A program made the position numbers and the translations under genes. Of a stretch of DNA of 64,000 nt, positions 37,430 through 50,339 are shown one piece after another. The stretch is from Diplosphaera chodatii (Eukaryota; Chlorophyta; Trebouxiophyceae; Prasiolales; Stichococcaceae): NCBI GenBank assembly GCA_032358165.1, contig JAALGY010000008.1:310001-374000 (forward strand). The letters run 5' to 3'. Numbering within the stretch: position 1 is the stretch's first letter; each line of letters opens with the position of its first letter. Below the pieces are notes generated by a model that did no database searches, was not told the origin of the DNA, and worked only from the letters and a program-made list of their open reading frames with translations.

Positions 37430-39822
37430 TCAATGCACAGTGGCATGCTGGTCATTCCCTGGCAAAGCGGGAATGCATTGACCCCGCGGAAGTCCAGCCT
37501 GCACCTCAAGCTGCGGCAGGAGCTGCGCCATGAGCCGCACCCCACTGGCGTCCAGCTTGCAGCGCCGCAGTGACTGCACCACGTACAATGCAAGCGTCAG
37601 TCCCATGCCGCTGCGCCCGCATGCTATGTGCCCGTGATACACACCGACGAGGCAGCAGTGTCGCTCTGCTACATGCCTATGCAGCGGGCTGCCCTAAACG
37701 CTTTGCAGCACAGTTCCCACCAGCTGGCGCAGGCTTGACAGGCCGCTGAGCCGGTCCAGCGGGTGCGCCTGCCGGGCGGCGGCGGGCGTGGCCGGCCAGC
37801 GCACCGGGAGCGGTGGGGGCGGCGTCTGGAACTTGAAGTCCTGCAGCACATCGGGTTATTTGCACAAAAGGTTGACTGCCAGTGGTCGTTGACAGCAGAT
37901 GCCTCAAGCAGCGAGCAGACCCAGTAGCATGTGCGTTTCGGTGGCACGTGTCATCAGCAGTGCTGCCTGCACCCGCAAAGGGCACAGCCCTCCTGAGCAT
38001 ACGTGCCACAGATGCAGAGCAGACGAAGTCTGATGCACCCCAGAACAGTACACCAACCCTATTTCCTGCAGCTCCTCGTGCATCTGATGCCACAGTCCTG
38101 CTCGAAGGAAACCTCAAGAGTACATTTACAGATCTGCACCTCGAGTGCAAGGCGCTGCAGCTGCGAGAGGCTGCTGAAGCTCTGCGGCTGCGGCTCTGCA
38201 AAGCAGTTGTTCAGGTGCAGCGAGGTGAGAGCCGCCAAGGTCGTCAGCCCCGGCGGCAGCGTGTCGAAGAGCACGCCACGCGCATCCGCCACAAACCTGC
38301 GGCGGTCACACATGTGTCTCGTGTCTCGAAGGGCTGGGGCTGCGCACTTGCTTCGGTGCATCTGCTGGCTGGGGACCAGCACGAGCACCGCCAGGGGTTC
38401 ACTGAATACATGCAATACGATGCTTGGAGGAATCAACACACTGGTGACCTGAAGGTCTGCAGGTCTGGCATGCCGGTCAGGTCCAGGCTGAAGGGTGCGT
38501 GCAGCACGCCAATTGGGTACTTTGCCGCATAGTTGGGCGTTGGGAAGTCGTCCGGGTGCAGCGGCTCCGCTGGCAGCATGCAGATACCATGTCAGCGACA
38601 TCAGAGTGCAACGGGCTCTCACAGCAACCAAACGCCTGGCACCTCGACACGATGCAGTGCGGGGGACTGTGTGCACCACAGGGCAGCAGCCTGAGCGGAC
38701 ATACCGGGCACTGGGGCCGGCATGATGGCCTGGAAGCTGAGGTAGGTCAGGCTGCTGAGCGGCCGCAGCTCCTGCAGCCCAGTGACCAGCACCTGCGCAG
38801 CTGTCAGCCACACATTCACGATACACATCAGAATCCCGAGTAAAACTCACAGACTACCGCAAAGGTGTGGCTGGGACACCCTGCAGTTGAGGAACGCACT
38901 GATTCGTGCCGGCCGCACCACGTACCTCAGCTGACAGTTGCACGCTCATGTCGAGGTGCTGCAGCTGCATGAGGCGGCCCACGCCCACCAGGTCGCGGCT
39001 GGTGATCCCGGGCGCTCTCACGTGCAGGTGCAGCGTCCGCAGGCTGCCTGCAAACGCCGGCAGGATACCGAGCAGGGCGCCTGACGGCATGTTGTGGTGC
39101 CCGGCCGTCCTGTGGTCAGCACAGTCAACACTGGCACGTTGATCCGAGCGCTGGTGCCTGCAGTGCACAGCTCCCCACACTGCAGGCCCAGCAGGGCAGC
39201 CCATCATACTGCACCAAATATGGCCAGCCAGAATATGGGCCTGGTACAGTGTGCAAGCTGGGTGTCCCCAAAGCTGCCTGTCTGCAAGCGTCAATGCACC
39301 TGAGGCTGAGCGTGCGCAGGGCCTGGCGCCTGTGCAGGCGCTGGCTCAACCAATGCAAGGCAGCATGCCAGTCGAGTTGGCGGCCGCGCCGCCATGCATA
39401 CTCCTCGGCATCGATTGTGGCGGATGTCATGAGCGGCCAGCATGTGCTGCCGACCAGCGCCCAGGCCTTGCACACAGGCTGCAGCGCTCGCCTGTGTGTA
39501 CTGGAACAACGCTAGGCATCGCCACCCTGCAGCTGGTGCACTTGAGCATGCAGCACAGAGCAGCTGCGCACTCAGCAACATTGCCGTGGGCACTGAAAAG
39601 CCAAAGTGTGCACGTCGTCGCAGGATGCAGGCATAGCGTGCTCGTTCGCAGAATGCCGACATCGGACCTGTCAAGGTCCGGCACGAACTGGAAGATGTGT
39701 CGTAGCACATCTTGGGGCACCAGCTGTATAGGACCTGCCACCCCGCCAGCCGGATATGCACTGGGTGGTGCTTCGTCGCACTCCATGTCCATGGGTTGCG
39801 CAGCATCACCAGGCATCGACAT
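37430..39822 (-). CDS. F-box / leucine-rich-repeat protein, 384 aa
   Basis: Eight exons: 39822-39661, 39478-39300, 39109-38926, 38792-38705, 38569-38449, 38296-38140, 37840-37721, 37573-37430. Residues about 32-75 form an F-box (PIQLVPQDVLRHIFQFVPDLDR then VCKAWALVGSTCW), which docks to SKP1 in SCF ubiquitin ligases. The remainder has leucine-rich repeats, e.g. LRTLSLR, SLRTLHLHV, LQHLDMSVQLSAE, LSSLTYLSFQAIMP, LAALTSLHLNNC, LSQLQRLALE and LSSLRQLSLRRCKLDASGVRLMAQLLPQLE, which normally select the substrate. The start is the first of two close ATGs (Met-Ser-Met-Pro). The last exon ends in non-LRR residues (LPRGQCIPALPGN), so the true C-terminus could use another exon. Substrate unknown. Confidence 0.8.
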
Positions 39823-40990
39823 CTGACTGGGTGTCTGCAACGCAGGGATGTACACGAGCGTCAGGCGGGGAAATCTGGCATGTCGGATGAAGCACAGCAG
39901 CACGCTGAGTGCGCTGCCTTACAACGCCAAATGTGCGCGCGCTGCAGGGCATCTGTTTGTGCGCCAGAGGAAAAGTGCGCAGTATGTGGCGTTGCTGCAG
40001 TTGGCGTGACCATATGCAAGCAACAATGCGAGCGACCGCAGTCACTCGGACAATAGCATCATGCTGGTGATGCATAGCAACGCAAGATCAGCCAGGAGCT
40101 GCAGCGCACCAGAGCATATGCTGTTGGTAGCAATGAGGGCCGTAATGCGCTGCTTGCTGGGCTCATTAGCCCGACACACAAACTTTGCGGCAATTGCAGA
40201 TCATTGGATCATGTCCCGAAATTCAAGTTCAAGTGAGTCCCACACAAGCTCAGCGACTGACGTGAAAGCTCGTGTCATGCACTAGGATGCAACTACGCAT
40301 CGACCTTGTGAAGCGACATGCGCTCATCCTTTATGTTTTGTGCCAAGTTGCACGAATCAGACAGTGCAGAATGACGCGGCTTGGGGGACTGCAAGGTAGC
40401 TGCAACACCAGACACTGATGTGAGACAGTAGTGCTGGGCGAGTGCGGGATACAGTGCATGCTATGCTGTTCAAAATTGTCGGTATGGCAAGATAGAGCGC
40501 CGTGTTGGCCCGCGACTCTCGAGCTGCTGGCTTGAATCTTGCGTGCCAAGCCCTACTCAGAAGGGTTTAGAGTGTGCCCGGGTCCCCGGGACTGCGCGGG
40601 AGGGACTCAAAGTCCGTGCATCCGGCCACGCCATCACCCACCACTTCTCAGCAAAGGGCCAGAGGCGGCTTGCACTCTCCCAACCGCAACGTATACTCAA
40701 CACGCCACGCAGTTGTTGACTGCCTTGGCACAGAACGTTCAGGCAGCAGTCACGACGCTGGTTTGAAGCGCAGGCTTTGACTTGAGGCCCTGCAGCTGTC
40801 GGTGCTTCAGCACCAAGAGGGGCGCCCGCCTGACTCCCTCGACCAGGCCTCGTCCCGTTGGCCAGCAGCTGCCACAGCTGGTACTGTGTGGGCGGGCGTG
40901 TGAGCAGATCGTTGGCGTCTGCCATCCATCAGCAGCCAGGACAAGTTCATCAGGGACTTGAGGGCCGTGGCTGCGGCCAAGTCAGCCGGC
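39823..40990. promoter_or_regulatory. Divergent promoter region between the F-box and delta-4 desaturase genes
   Basis: The genes are read outward from this 1.2-kb interval. It contains a GC-rich palindromic patch near 40575-40595 (CCCGGGTCCCCGGG) and no convincing gene. In-frame codons upstream of the desaturase ATG (from 40958) start with TTG, not ATG. Confidence 0.45.
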
Positions 40991-43744
40991 ATGGTGACTG
41001 AGCCCGTCAGCACGGTGACGGAGCAGCAGCAGGAGGATGAGGAGCAGCGGGAGTTCCACTGGACGGACACGGCGGAGCCACACAGCGCCCGGCGACGCGC
41101 GATGCTGCAGAAGTATGGGCCGCAGATCCGGGCGCTGTATGGCAACGACCCGTGGACAGCCTACCAGGTGTGAGGATGCAGCTGATGCTCTACGCATCCA
41201 CCCGCGCAATGCACAAAGAGATGTTGAACGGGGCGCCCGAAAGCGCGTGGACCACTGGGGTCGGTCGGGGGCCCGACTGGGCGTCCTGTGCTGCCCCTGT
41301 GGTGGCACATCACAGACGCGGCTGAGGGCTTCCTTCCAGTTGCACTCAGCCTATGGCTGATGTGTGGTAAGAGTGTCCTCCCAGCTCGCGTTCTGCAACG
41401 CTGGGGGAAACTCGAACGGGTGTGGTGTGGGCAAAAACATTGCGCGTTCGTGTGCCTCTGGCCGGCAAGGTGTCATGTCTACGCTTGTGAACCGTTTGCC
41501 AGCCGCGGGCGTCGCCTCCGCGGCGGCTTTCAGGCGCTTCCAAGCCGGGCACGCCTGACGCGAGAGATTACCTCATCATCACAATACTTTCACTGCTTCA
41601 CAGCTTGGCCTGCAGCAGGATGCAAGCTGATGAGACGTTGACCTGCATGTCCTGTTTTCCGTGTACACGATGTGCCGCGTCGGTGCTGGGGTGCTGTTGC
41701 AGCTGTGAGGGTACCCGTGCCTCCTCCGCGCGAGCTGCACAATGGCCTGCTTGCCCTTCTTGCCTGGCCTGTGCAACCTGTGTAGTACCTTTGGCCACCT
41801 TTGACCATTCATATCCTGACGTCACTCACGGGCTGCGCACCGCCTACTGCAGGTCATAGCGGTGTCGCTGTTCCAGTGCGTCATGGCGTACGCAGTGCGC
41901 AATTGCAGCTGGGGGACCATCATCGCGCTGGGGTGGGCGGTGTCAGGGTTTTGCAACCAGAACCTGTTTTGCGCCCAGCACGAGCTCAGCCACTTCTTGG
42001 CCTACAAGAAGCCGCTGCACAACAAGATCCTCAGCATCGCCAGCAACTGCCCGCTGGTCGTGCCCACAGCCACCACCTTCCGCAAGTACCACCAGGAGCA
42101 CCACTCGCACCTGGTGAGGGACTGCGCTTGTGATATCGAGCAGCTGTCAGTGCCGCCTGTGTTGCTGGCCGTGCGAATGCTAAGCTGCTGCGTCCATGTG
42201 CGTGGGATGCAGTGGCATTGGCTGTGTTTGTCTTCTGATTGCCACGGGTTCTATTGTGCTCACGCCTGTTCCTGTTGCATCAGGGTGTGGAGGGATGGGA
42301 CGTGGATCTGCCCACCTACCTTGAGGCCAATTACATTGCCACCTCCCTGATCAAGTTGGTGTGGGTGTGCTGCTACATCCTGGTGTACGGCATCCGCCCG
42401 GTGGTCATCCGGCCCAAGAAAGTTGGTGAGCTGTCTGCACATCAAATGCGCAACAGGCACAGTGTTTGCACCGCCACCCTGTAAGATGGTGTGAGCACAC
42501 CTGTGCGCTCTCATTTCATCCCTCATATGTGTCCGTGAACAGGCCCAGCGGACCTGGTCAACATTGCGGTGGTGCTGGCATTCGATGCGGCGGTGGTGTA
42601 CACTTGTGGCTTCAAGTCCATCATCTACCTGCTGCTGGGCACGGTGTTTGGCGGCGGCCTGCACCCCATGGCCGGCCACCTCATCTCTGAACACTACATG
42701 TTTGTGAAGGTAGGCCAGCGTCTGGTACCTCGTGTGTGTCAATGCACTGTAGCCGCTCCATCCATTTTTTGCACAGCAAACCCCCGGAACTGCATCTTGT
42801 CATGGCCCTAGTGGCAATACCAGCGCCAATCTGGCAGCGGCTTGTCTGCTCGTAGTCCATAGCTGTACGGTCAGCCTAGCCACATCTGTGCTCACACCAA
42901 CAACGCCATCTGCTGCAGGGACAAGAGACCTACTCATACTATGGGTCGATGAACAAGCTGACCTACAATGTGGGTTACCACAATGAGCACCACGACTTCC
43001 CGCAGATCCCGCAGACCCGGCTGCCCGAGGTTTGTGGCACTCAATATGCAAATCTACTGTGCATCTTTGTCACGCGGTCAGTGTGCTGGGTGGACCATCC
43101 AAAGTTGTGGTGCACGCGGCATGTGCCTGGAGGGCAGTGCACATCTTGGCCATGACTCAGGACGCCTCTTGTTGATCGGTTGCGGCTTCTTTGGTCTGCA
43201 GCTGCAGAAGATTGCGCCCGAATTTTACCTGACGCTGAAGCACCACACATCGTGGTGCTATGTCATTTGGGCGTTCCTGACCGACCCTGAGGTACGTCGC
43301 CTCGTTCACACCTCTGATGTTGCAGCTGAGCGCCTTACCAGCGGGCGCGTGTGGATGTGTTCAGCCATGCCAGTGGCAACCACCGGCTGTCATTTGATGG
43401 TCCGTGGCGCTTTCTGTTGCAGGTGGGTCCATGGACGCGCATGAAGCGCAAGACAGTGGGCGGCGTCATCCCTGACGACATCCCAGCTGCACAGCGCGCC
43501 CGCACAGAAGCCGCCATGAAGGTGCATATGGTTCAGCTTGACTCTGGCATGGAGAGTTGCTGCCGCATGTTGCAGATCGAAATAGTCATGTATGGGACCG
43601 GCCACACTTTTTTGTCACAACTGCTGCAAGTTTCTTGTCCGAGTCTTGGTGGCAATTGTGCTGCAGGCTGGCAAGGTGACAGTCACAGCGCCCAACCCAC
43701 TGTTTATCTCGGTAGACGCAACCAGCGGCAAGAAGGCATGCTGA
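40991..43744 (+). CDS. DES1: Sphingolipid delta-4 desaturase (dihydroceramide desaturase), 374 aa
   Basis: It inserts the 4,5-trans double bond into the sphinganine base of dihydroceramide in the ER, using cytochrome b5 electrons. Eight exons give 374 aa: 40991-41167, 41853-42113, 42284-42425, 42543-42709, 42919-43029, 43202-43291, 43423-43521, 43667-43744. The three di-iron histidine boxes are HELSH (102-106), HQEHH in HQEHHSH (139-145) and HNEHH (about 270-274). The N-terminus has the family-typical [14 protein letters not shown] and [11 protein letters not shown]; also present are [14 protein letters not shown] and [20 protein letters not shown]. Hydrophobic segments fit a multi-pass ER membrane protein. 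The C-terminal 25 residues ([13 protein letters not shown]...KKAC) come from a separate last exon and are less conserved. Start is the only ATG before the conserved N-terminus. Confidence 0.95.
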
Positions 43745-45479
43745 GCGGCGGCGAGCTGGGGGCACAGTGGCGGGGTGCAGCTGGGCCCAGCACCTGTTGG
43801 CTCGTCTGGAACAAGTGCTGTGCGCAGCAGCAGGGCGGGGGTGCGTCTGTAGCCGTGGTGCTTTTGGGAGGCGGAGGTCGGAGGTTGTGGCAGCGGGCGC
43901 AGGTCACCACAAAACGAGGGGGTTGTATGGCACCAGGATACCAGCATGGTGCAGGTTAGGGCTCCGGCTGCAGCAAGGCTGCCAGGGCTCTGCCTGATAC
44001 ACCGTGTCAGTTTTCCATGTGCGGCAGACATTTGACACGAGGGCTGTGAGTTCTTCTTCCATAACACATGTGCAGCTGTTGGCACGAAGGGGTACTGGGG
44101 TCAGATTAGACTGCTTCATCAGGAGCTGGAGGTGGGTAGGAAAGGGGGTTTCCGGAACACTCGTTCACACTACAGATTTGTGCAGTGATTTGTGCATGGC
44201 CGCCGCGGTCGCGATATTTATGGCACAGGTTTGTTCTGGCTGTTAGGGCTGTGAGCTGCAACGCTTGGGCTGAGCAACATGATTGAAAGAACCAGAAAAC
44301 ACCATTCGGAGTGCAACCATCTATGTCACCACTATCTACAAGATGTCAAGCTGGCCGCGATGGACCTTACGAATTCGCATCCAGCAGTTTAATTCCGTGC
44401 CGAGAACGGTATTCTACACCTGGCTTTGTCGTCACAACAGTTTGATCCTCTACTGGCCTTCTTCAGCCACTGCTGTCATGGCCTGATGTCACACCGCATG
44501 GCAGAACAGGTGGTGGATCTGCAGGTGGTGGATCTGAACTATCACAGGGTCATGGTCAAATTCCATCAGCAAGCACTCCGTGCCCAAGTCGATCTTTTGC
44601 AACACAACTCTGGTGTGTAACAACAACAATGCCAGCTGCAGGCCGTTGGCTTGGTGATCAGCCCGCCGCCATGTGCGGATGCGCTGAGGTTTGGGACATC
44701 AGGTCTTATGGTGACATGCACCGCACACCTACTCCGAGTCACGACAAGCACATGCTGCAGCCCGTGTGGTAGGTGAAGCACCGCCCCAGTCAGTGGTGGC
44801 TATCGCGATCTCTCGCACAGTCCTAGAGGGAGTCCGTTCTAACCCGGTAGTCCCCGGCACGAGTGGAACATGTCCATTGCAACACCTGATTGCTCGCATG
44901 CACATCCACAAAAGGCACACCACGGCCATCAGACGTCATCAACCACGTGCAAGACCCAAGAGGTGTGGTCTCACAATGCAAGGCACGCAAAATGCACCTA
45001 TCACTTTCCTTGCCACAAGGGTGCAGAACATGCAACATTTGCTTTGTCATAAGTGTGTAGCGCCTGCAACTGCAGTCCGCTGGCCAGCGTTGACCTGCTT
45101 AACCGCCTTACAATCTCCACTGTATGTACCAACCCTGATGACGTGCAGGTTCATAGCTGCTCCTGCTGACAAAGCGCGCTGGCAGCGGCAGAGGTTCTGC
45201 CGGGGGTGCCATGTGGAGTGGCTTCATCAGTCTGCTGCAGCGAACGTCTCAGCAGTCAAGTGAGTGCATGCCACACCCAGGCCGTATACGGCACAAGGAA
45301 TCACCGACATGACTAACCGTCACCCGCACAATTCGTGCTGTGTCAGCGCACCCATTCTGGTGGAACTGTGTGCGATGTCATACTGAATCGAAGCACAGCA
45401 TGCATCACACCAGAACTCAGCCGTCGCAGGCCAAGAGGAGGACCTGCGATCAACAGGCCAGCAGGCTGTGGCCGCAGCC
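43745..45479. other. 1.7-kb intergenic region
   Basis: Between tandem plus-strand genes. Contains a small direct repeat, ggtggatctg(c/a)a, near 44510-44540 and a TGTAA at 44616, far from the desaturase stop. No protein or RNA gene is recognised. Confidence 0.45.
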
Positions 45480-48400
45480 ATGCCACTGCCAAAGGACATG
45501 CCGCCCATTGCGCTGCCGCCAGTGGGCACCACACGCGAGCAGCAGCAGGCCACAGCACAGTCACCAGCGACGGACGGTCAGGAGCACCCTCGCAAAGCAG
45601 CCGCAGCAGCGCCAGCGAAGCAGACTGAGAAGCGGAAGCAGCTGGACACCCCGCGGCCGGCGCCCTCAGCAGCAAAGCGCACCAAACGCCCCGCAGAACC
45701 TGCTGCTGCCGCTAGTGCAGAGCAGCACGATGCAGCAGCGCTAGAAGCACACCAGCAACCGCCTGCGCCCCAAGCGGCGCCAGTGGCAGCCGCAGCTGGC
45801 ACCAGGCGTGGCAGCGGGGCAGCAAAACCTAAGGCTCATGCCCCACAGCCGCCGCTGGAAGCAGTCAGAACATCGGCACGCAGGGCAGCCAAGCTGCACC
45901 CTGCGGGCATCAGCTCCCGCGGCCGGCCGCGCAAGCCCAAGGCAGACCCTGATGCAGCAGAGCCACCGGGAGCTGTGGCGGCGGCGACAGCGGCATCACA
46001 GCAGCTGAGGCAACATGTAAAGGCGCCTGCGGTGGATGTGTCAGAGAGGGCGCCAGGCAAGGCACAGGCGGCGTCTGCTGCCAAAAAGATCGCGAAACGC
46101 CGCCGCCGTCCCGTCAAGGAGGCAGCCCTGACGCAGCTGGCGGCGGCGCAGGACAAGCCTGCGCCAGCAGCAGCCGGCCATGCGGTGAAGCACACCCGAT
46201 GCCCGCCCAGGGCTGCTGAGGCTGTGCAGACCAAAGCAGCGGGCAAGAAACGGGTCAGGACATCAGCTGCGACAGCCGTGACAGCCGCAACAGCTAGCCC
46301 CAAGCGCCAGAGGCAGGGCGCGAAGTCTGCCGCTGCTGTCGGCCGTCAACAGGAGGCAACTGCATCTGAACCGAAGGAAGGCAAGGCTGCTGCAGCAAGT
46401 TCCAGAATCCGCCGCCCTCCTCGGAAGGGCGCTGCAGCTAACGTCGCAGGACAGTCGAAGGCAGCAGCAGGCGGTCAGCTGAAAGCTGCAGCAAGTGTAC
46501 CCAAGCGGCAGCGCAGCAAGCAGCGTCCCAAGCCGGCTGCTGCTGCGGGTGCTGTGGAGCAGGCTAAAGCAGAGACGCCAGCCCGGCCCAAGAAGGCCTC
46601 GAAGCAAAAGCCAGCAGCAGCGCCTGCAACTGCAGCCGTCAGGGAAAGCAAGGCAGAAGCACCAGCCCAGTCCAAGAAGGCGACAGCAAGCAAGGCGGCA
46701 AGGGCCACTGCATCGACAGCACATTCAGGTATTTTGTGCAAGCAGTGTCGGCGCGATGCTGAGGTTCGAGCTGATGTTGGTATATGATGACCATGCTTGC
46801 GTGGCTCCAGATTATTGTGTTGATTATCGCTTCCTCCAATGCCTGCAGCCTTTGTGTTGTCTGCTGACAGTCTGGAATGCCCGTGGGCTTGCAGGCAGGC
46901 CAGCTGACAGCAAGCAGGCAGCGGCGGGCAAGCCTGCAGCACGGGATTCAGGTAACGCTGAGCAGCCTGTCAAGCGGCCGACAAGCAAAGCGCCGACAAC
47001 TTTGACTCCAGTTTCTGCCTCTCCTGCCGCTGCTGGGGTGCGCTCTGATACTGCTGAATGTGGTAGGTCATGCTGCATGCAGCAGGCATGTCCAAAATGC
47101 GCACAGGCTGCCGAGCTTCCAACACATCGTCAGAGCCAGTCCGCAGGTTTCATGCGGCGGCATCATGGCTGTCGTGTTGCTCCAGCAGGTGGGGCCAAAG
47201 CCAGGCACGAAGTCAAAGCCGGCACAGAAGGCGCCTGCTAATGGCCCAAAGGCCCGGGGGCGCCCATCTTTTCTGAAGGGTCTGCCCCATCTGCAGGAGC
47301 TCGTCGCGGGAGGTGTGCGTGTAGCTCGGGCATGCCTTGTCCTCGGGATCTGCATCATGCACACGTTGCTTGCATATCTGGCGGTGCCTCACGGCGTCTT
47401 CACATGTCTGCAGGCGACACACCAGCGTCATCCAGCCAGGGCAGCCAGGGCAGCGGCCGGCGGGGCGGCCTGCCGCTTGACGGCGACTACCCGCGCTGCC
47501 TGTCCCGCATTCGCCACAACGTCTACCGCATCAGGTGACGCCCGGCTGACGTGGGCGGCAGAGCACGCCCGCTGCAACGTGGTAGCGGGCTTCACTCATC
47601 TGTGTGCAGGAGTGCAGGGCTGCATGCTGTCGCAGCAACCGTGGTGCTACCGACATGAAGGCCACACAGACGTGTCAACCAACATGTGTGCTGAAGCAGA
47701 CAAATGTTTCAAGGTGGTCAAGCCCTTCGTTCCAAGGGCGAGGCCGCCCCACATGCGCTCCATGAGGTCACATCTACATGGTGCATGGTGGTGCTGTCTG
47801 TGGTGTGTTCAGACGGGAGATGGGGGCTATCGAGGTGCTGGAGGCCGAGGGGTGGCGCGGGTCCGCGCGCGACACCGTCAAGCAGACCGCTGAACTGGAA
47901 AGCGCGCAGCGGCAGGCGCGGCTGCAACCTGTAGATGCACTCTGCATGATGCTGTTGTGCTCACAAGCTGATGGTACAGGCAGACTGTGGTCATATGAAA
48001 TGCCGTCACGTATTGCAGATGTCACATGGGTCCGATCCAATAATGCATGTCCAATGTTGCAACACTGATGCAACGAGCAGTAGTAGCTTGATACTGGATG
48101 ACATTGAGTAGTGAGCCGCAGGTGGAGAAGTCCAAGCTGCTCATCCGGGAGGCCATCAAGGCGTGCGAGGATGCTGGGGGGACCACGGCCATCCCCGAGT
48201 CCGCCTACGACGCCAACGGCGAGCTGCACATCAAGGACATCTTCTGCTGTGTCTGCAATGGCAAGGAGGAGCAGAAGGTGTTCTAAAACTCCTGACGTGG
48301 TCTGGTGCTCGTCTCTGTAGCAACTATAACACCATGAAAGCGTCTGCTCAATGCCACAACCGTGCAGCTGTGGTGCTCGTGATCCACAGCCTCGAGCAAC

Positions 48401-50339
48401 TTCGGCCGGCCACATTACACATCCATGCACCTGCTCAAGAATTCCTGACCCAACGCTGTGCTATCTGGCTTCTGATGTGGTATTGCAGGACAACGACATC
48501 ATCCTGTGTGATGGTCCGTGCAACCGAGCGTACCACGAGCAGTGCCTGGACCCGCCGCTGAAGGCGGCGGACCTGCCTGCAGACGAGTCCTGGCTCTGCC
48601 CGGCCTGCAGTGCAAAGGTGACATAGTCGAGCATCTGCTGCTGCTGGTCACAGCTACCAGAATGAGCACCAAGCGTGCAGCCTTGCCTGTCCCCGGCTGG
48701 CAAGTTGCATCTGGGCATGTCAGCCTCCGTCACAGCTGGCAGTACAGTTGCTCGACACGCAGCAACGCAAGCATAAAGTTGAGCATCTGGCACTCAATCA
48801 AACCAGCTGCCAGACAACCGTTGGCAGCGTTGGCTGTGGGGTGTCGTGCCAATAGACGGCGACTGTGGTCACGTGGTCGTGGTTTCGCTGCCTGCAGGAC
48901 CAGGCACTTGACCTACTCAACCTGGAGTTTGGATTTGCCTACGAGCTGGAGACGCCATGGCACGCGGTTTTTGCAGAGGCGGCAGCACCAGAGGGCGATG
49001 CTGCGCCGGCGGCAACGGCCCACCCTGCAGCAGGTTGGTGTGCTGCTGTGCATGACACTGTAGTTGCTGAGGAACTCGTACTCCAAGACGAGCCATGCAC
49101 ACTTGCTGACTGTACGCTGAGTAGGGGCTGCAGGTTGGTGCTCCCATTCCCGTAGGGCTGCGCTGGAACGAGAGTGCTGCTGCTGCATTGACGAGAACCT
49201 GCTGTTCCACAGACACCACAACTGCTGGCGCAAATGGCAAGCTGGGGTGGCTGGACGCACAACTGCCATCGGATGAGGAGGACGACTCCGATTTCGAGTG
49301 AGGCTGGGCTGCTGGAGATATTCTGGCTTGCCTGCTGACAACGCGCAAGGTGAGCACGGATGCAGCTGTTTGGCTCAGCATTTGCAGCAGTTCTGATGTG
49401 TTGCAGTCCTTCGACATGCAGGGGCAGCAACCGCAGAGGCGATGGTGGGGAGTCGGACGGCGAAGCAGCGTCCTCAGGCGCTGAGGATTCTGCTGGTGGC
49501 GGAGCGCTGCCCAGCAGTCGGCAAGCGCGCAGCGCCGGCGGAGCAGCAGCTGCGGCTGGCCCAGGCAGCCCGCAGATGCCGAACTCTAAGCAGCGCAGCG
49601 GCGGTGGCAGAGGGGGCGATGGCGGCGGCGGCGGCGGCAGGGGTCGTGCGAACGCCCATGCAGGTCACAGGAGCGGGGCAGCGGATGCAGCAGATGCGGA
49701 TGCTGACAGCAGGAGCGGCAGCGACAGCGAGGGCGGGGACAGCATGGTCAGCGAGGCGCTGGGTCCTGACGGGGTGATTGAAGACATCCCAGTCAGGTGG
49801 GCAGACAGCTTCACCTGGGAGCGACCTTGTGAAGGTCGGGACCACTTTGGGCCATGCTGAGTCACAGGTCTTGATTGACATTGTGAATCGCACTGCGAAG
49901 CAGTGCGAACGAGGTTAGCTCGAGTTCCGCACTGCAATGTGACTGCAGGGCTGGTGGCGAAGCGGCCAACAGTGACCCAGACATTGGCAGAGGCGGCAGC
50001 GGCAGCGAGACGGACCCAAAGCTACTCATCGTGCCTGGCAGACGGGTCCGCAAGGCTGTGGACTACAAGGTATGCCGCTGCAGCCGTGTTATACGCATCG
50101 CTCACAGCTCATGGTTGCTAGCTCACCGAACCTGTCCACCAGTTCGCTGCACCAGAGGCCTGACCTGCAAGTCTGCTGCTGAGGCTCCCCTGTGCACGGC
50201 GGTGCAGAAGCTCAATGCGGAGATGTTTGGGGACTACGAGGCATTCGACGGGGAGGGCGATGCGGAGGAGGAGTGGGGGCCCAACTCTGTGACGCCTCGC
50301 TATGGCTCCGGCCGCGGCCGCAGCGGCGGGCTGTATTAG
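45480..50339 (+). CDS. AT-hook/PHD-finger chromatin protein, HAT3.1-like but without homeodomain, 951 aa
   Basis: Twelve exons: 45480-46728, 46895-47037, 47189-47279, 47414-47534, 47813-47930, 48122-48277, 48489-48617, 48898-49033, 49212 to about 49297, 49422-49796, 49949-50069, 50208-50339. Residues 1 to about 490 are Ala/Lys/Pro-rich like a histone-H1 tail, with an AT-hook core (SRGRPRKPK, near residue 150) and a second GRP (KARGRPSF). Then comes the helical region preceding the PHD in plant HAT3.1/PRH proteins ([21 protein letters not shown]). A Cys4-His-Cys3 PHD finger spans about 614-667 ([33 protein letters not shown]). Also HAT3.1-like are [23 protein letters not shown] and [17 protein letters not shown]. 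The protein stops (GRSGGLY) where those proteins continue into a homeodomain. PHD fingers of this kind read histone H3 tails; target unknown. Confidence 0.83.
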
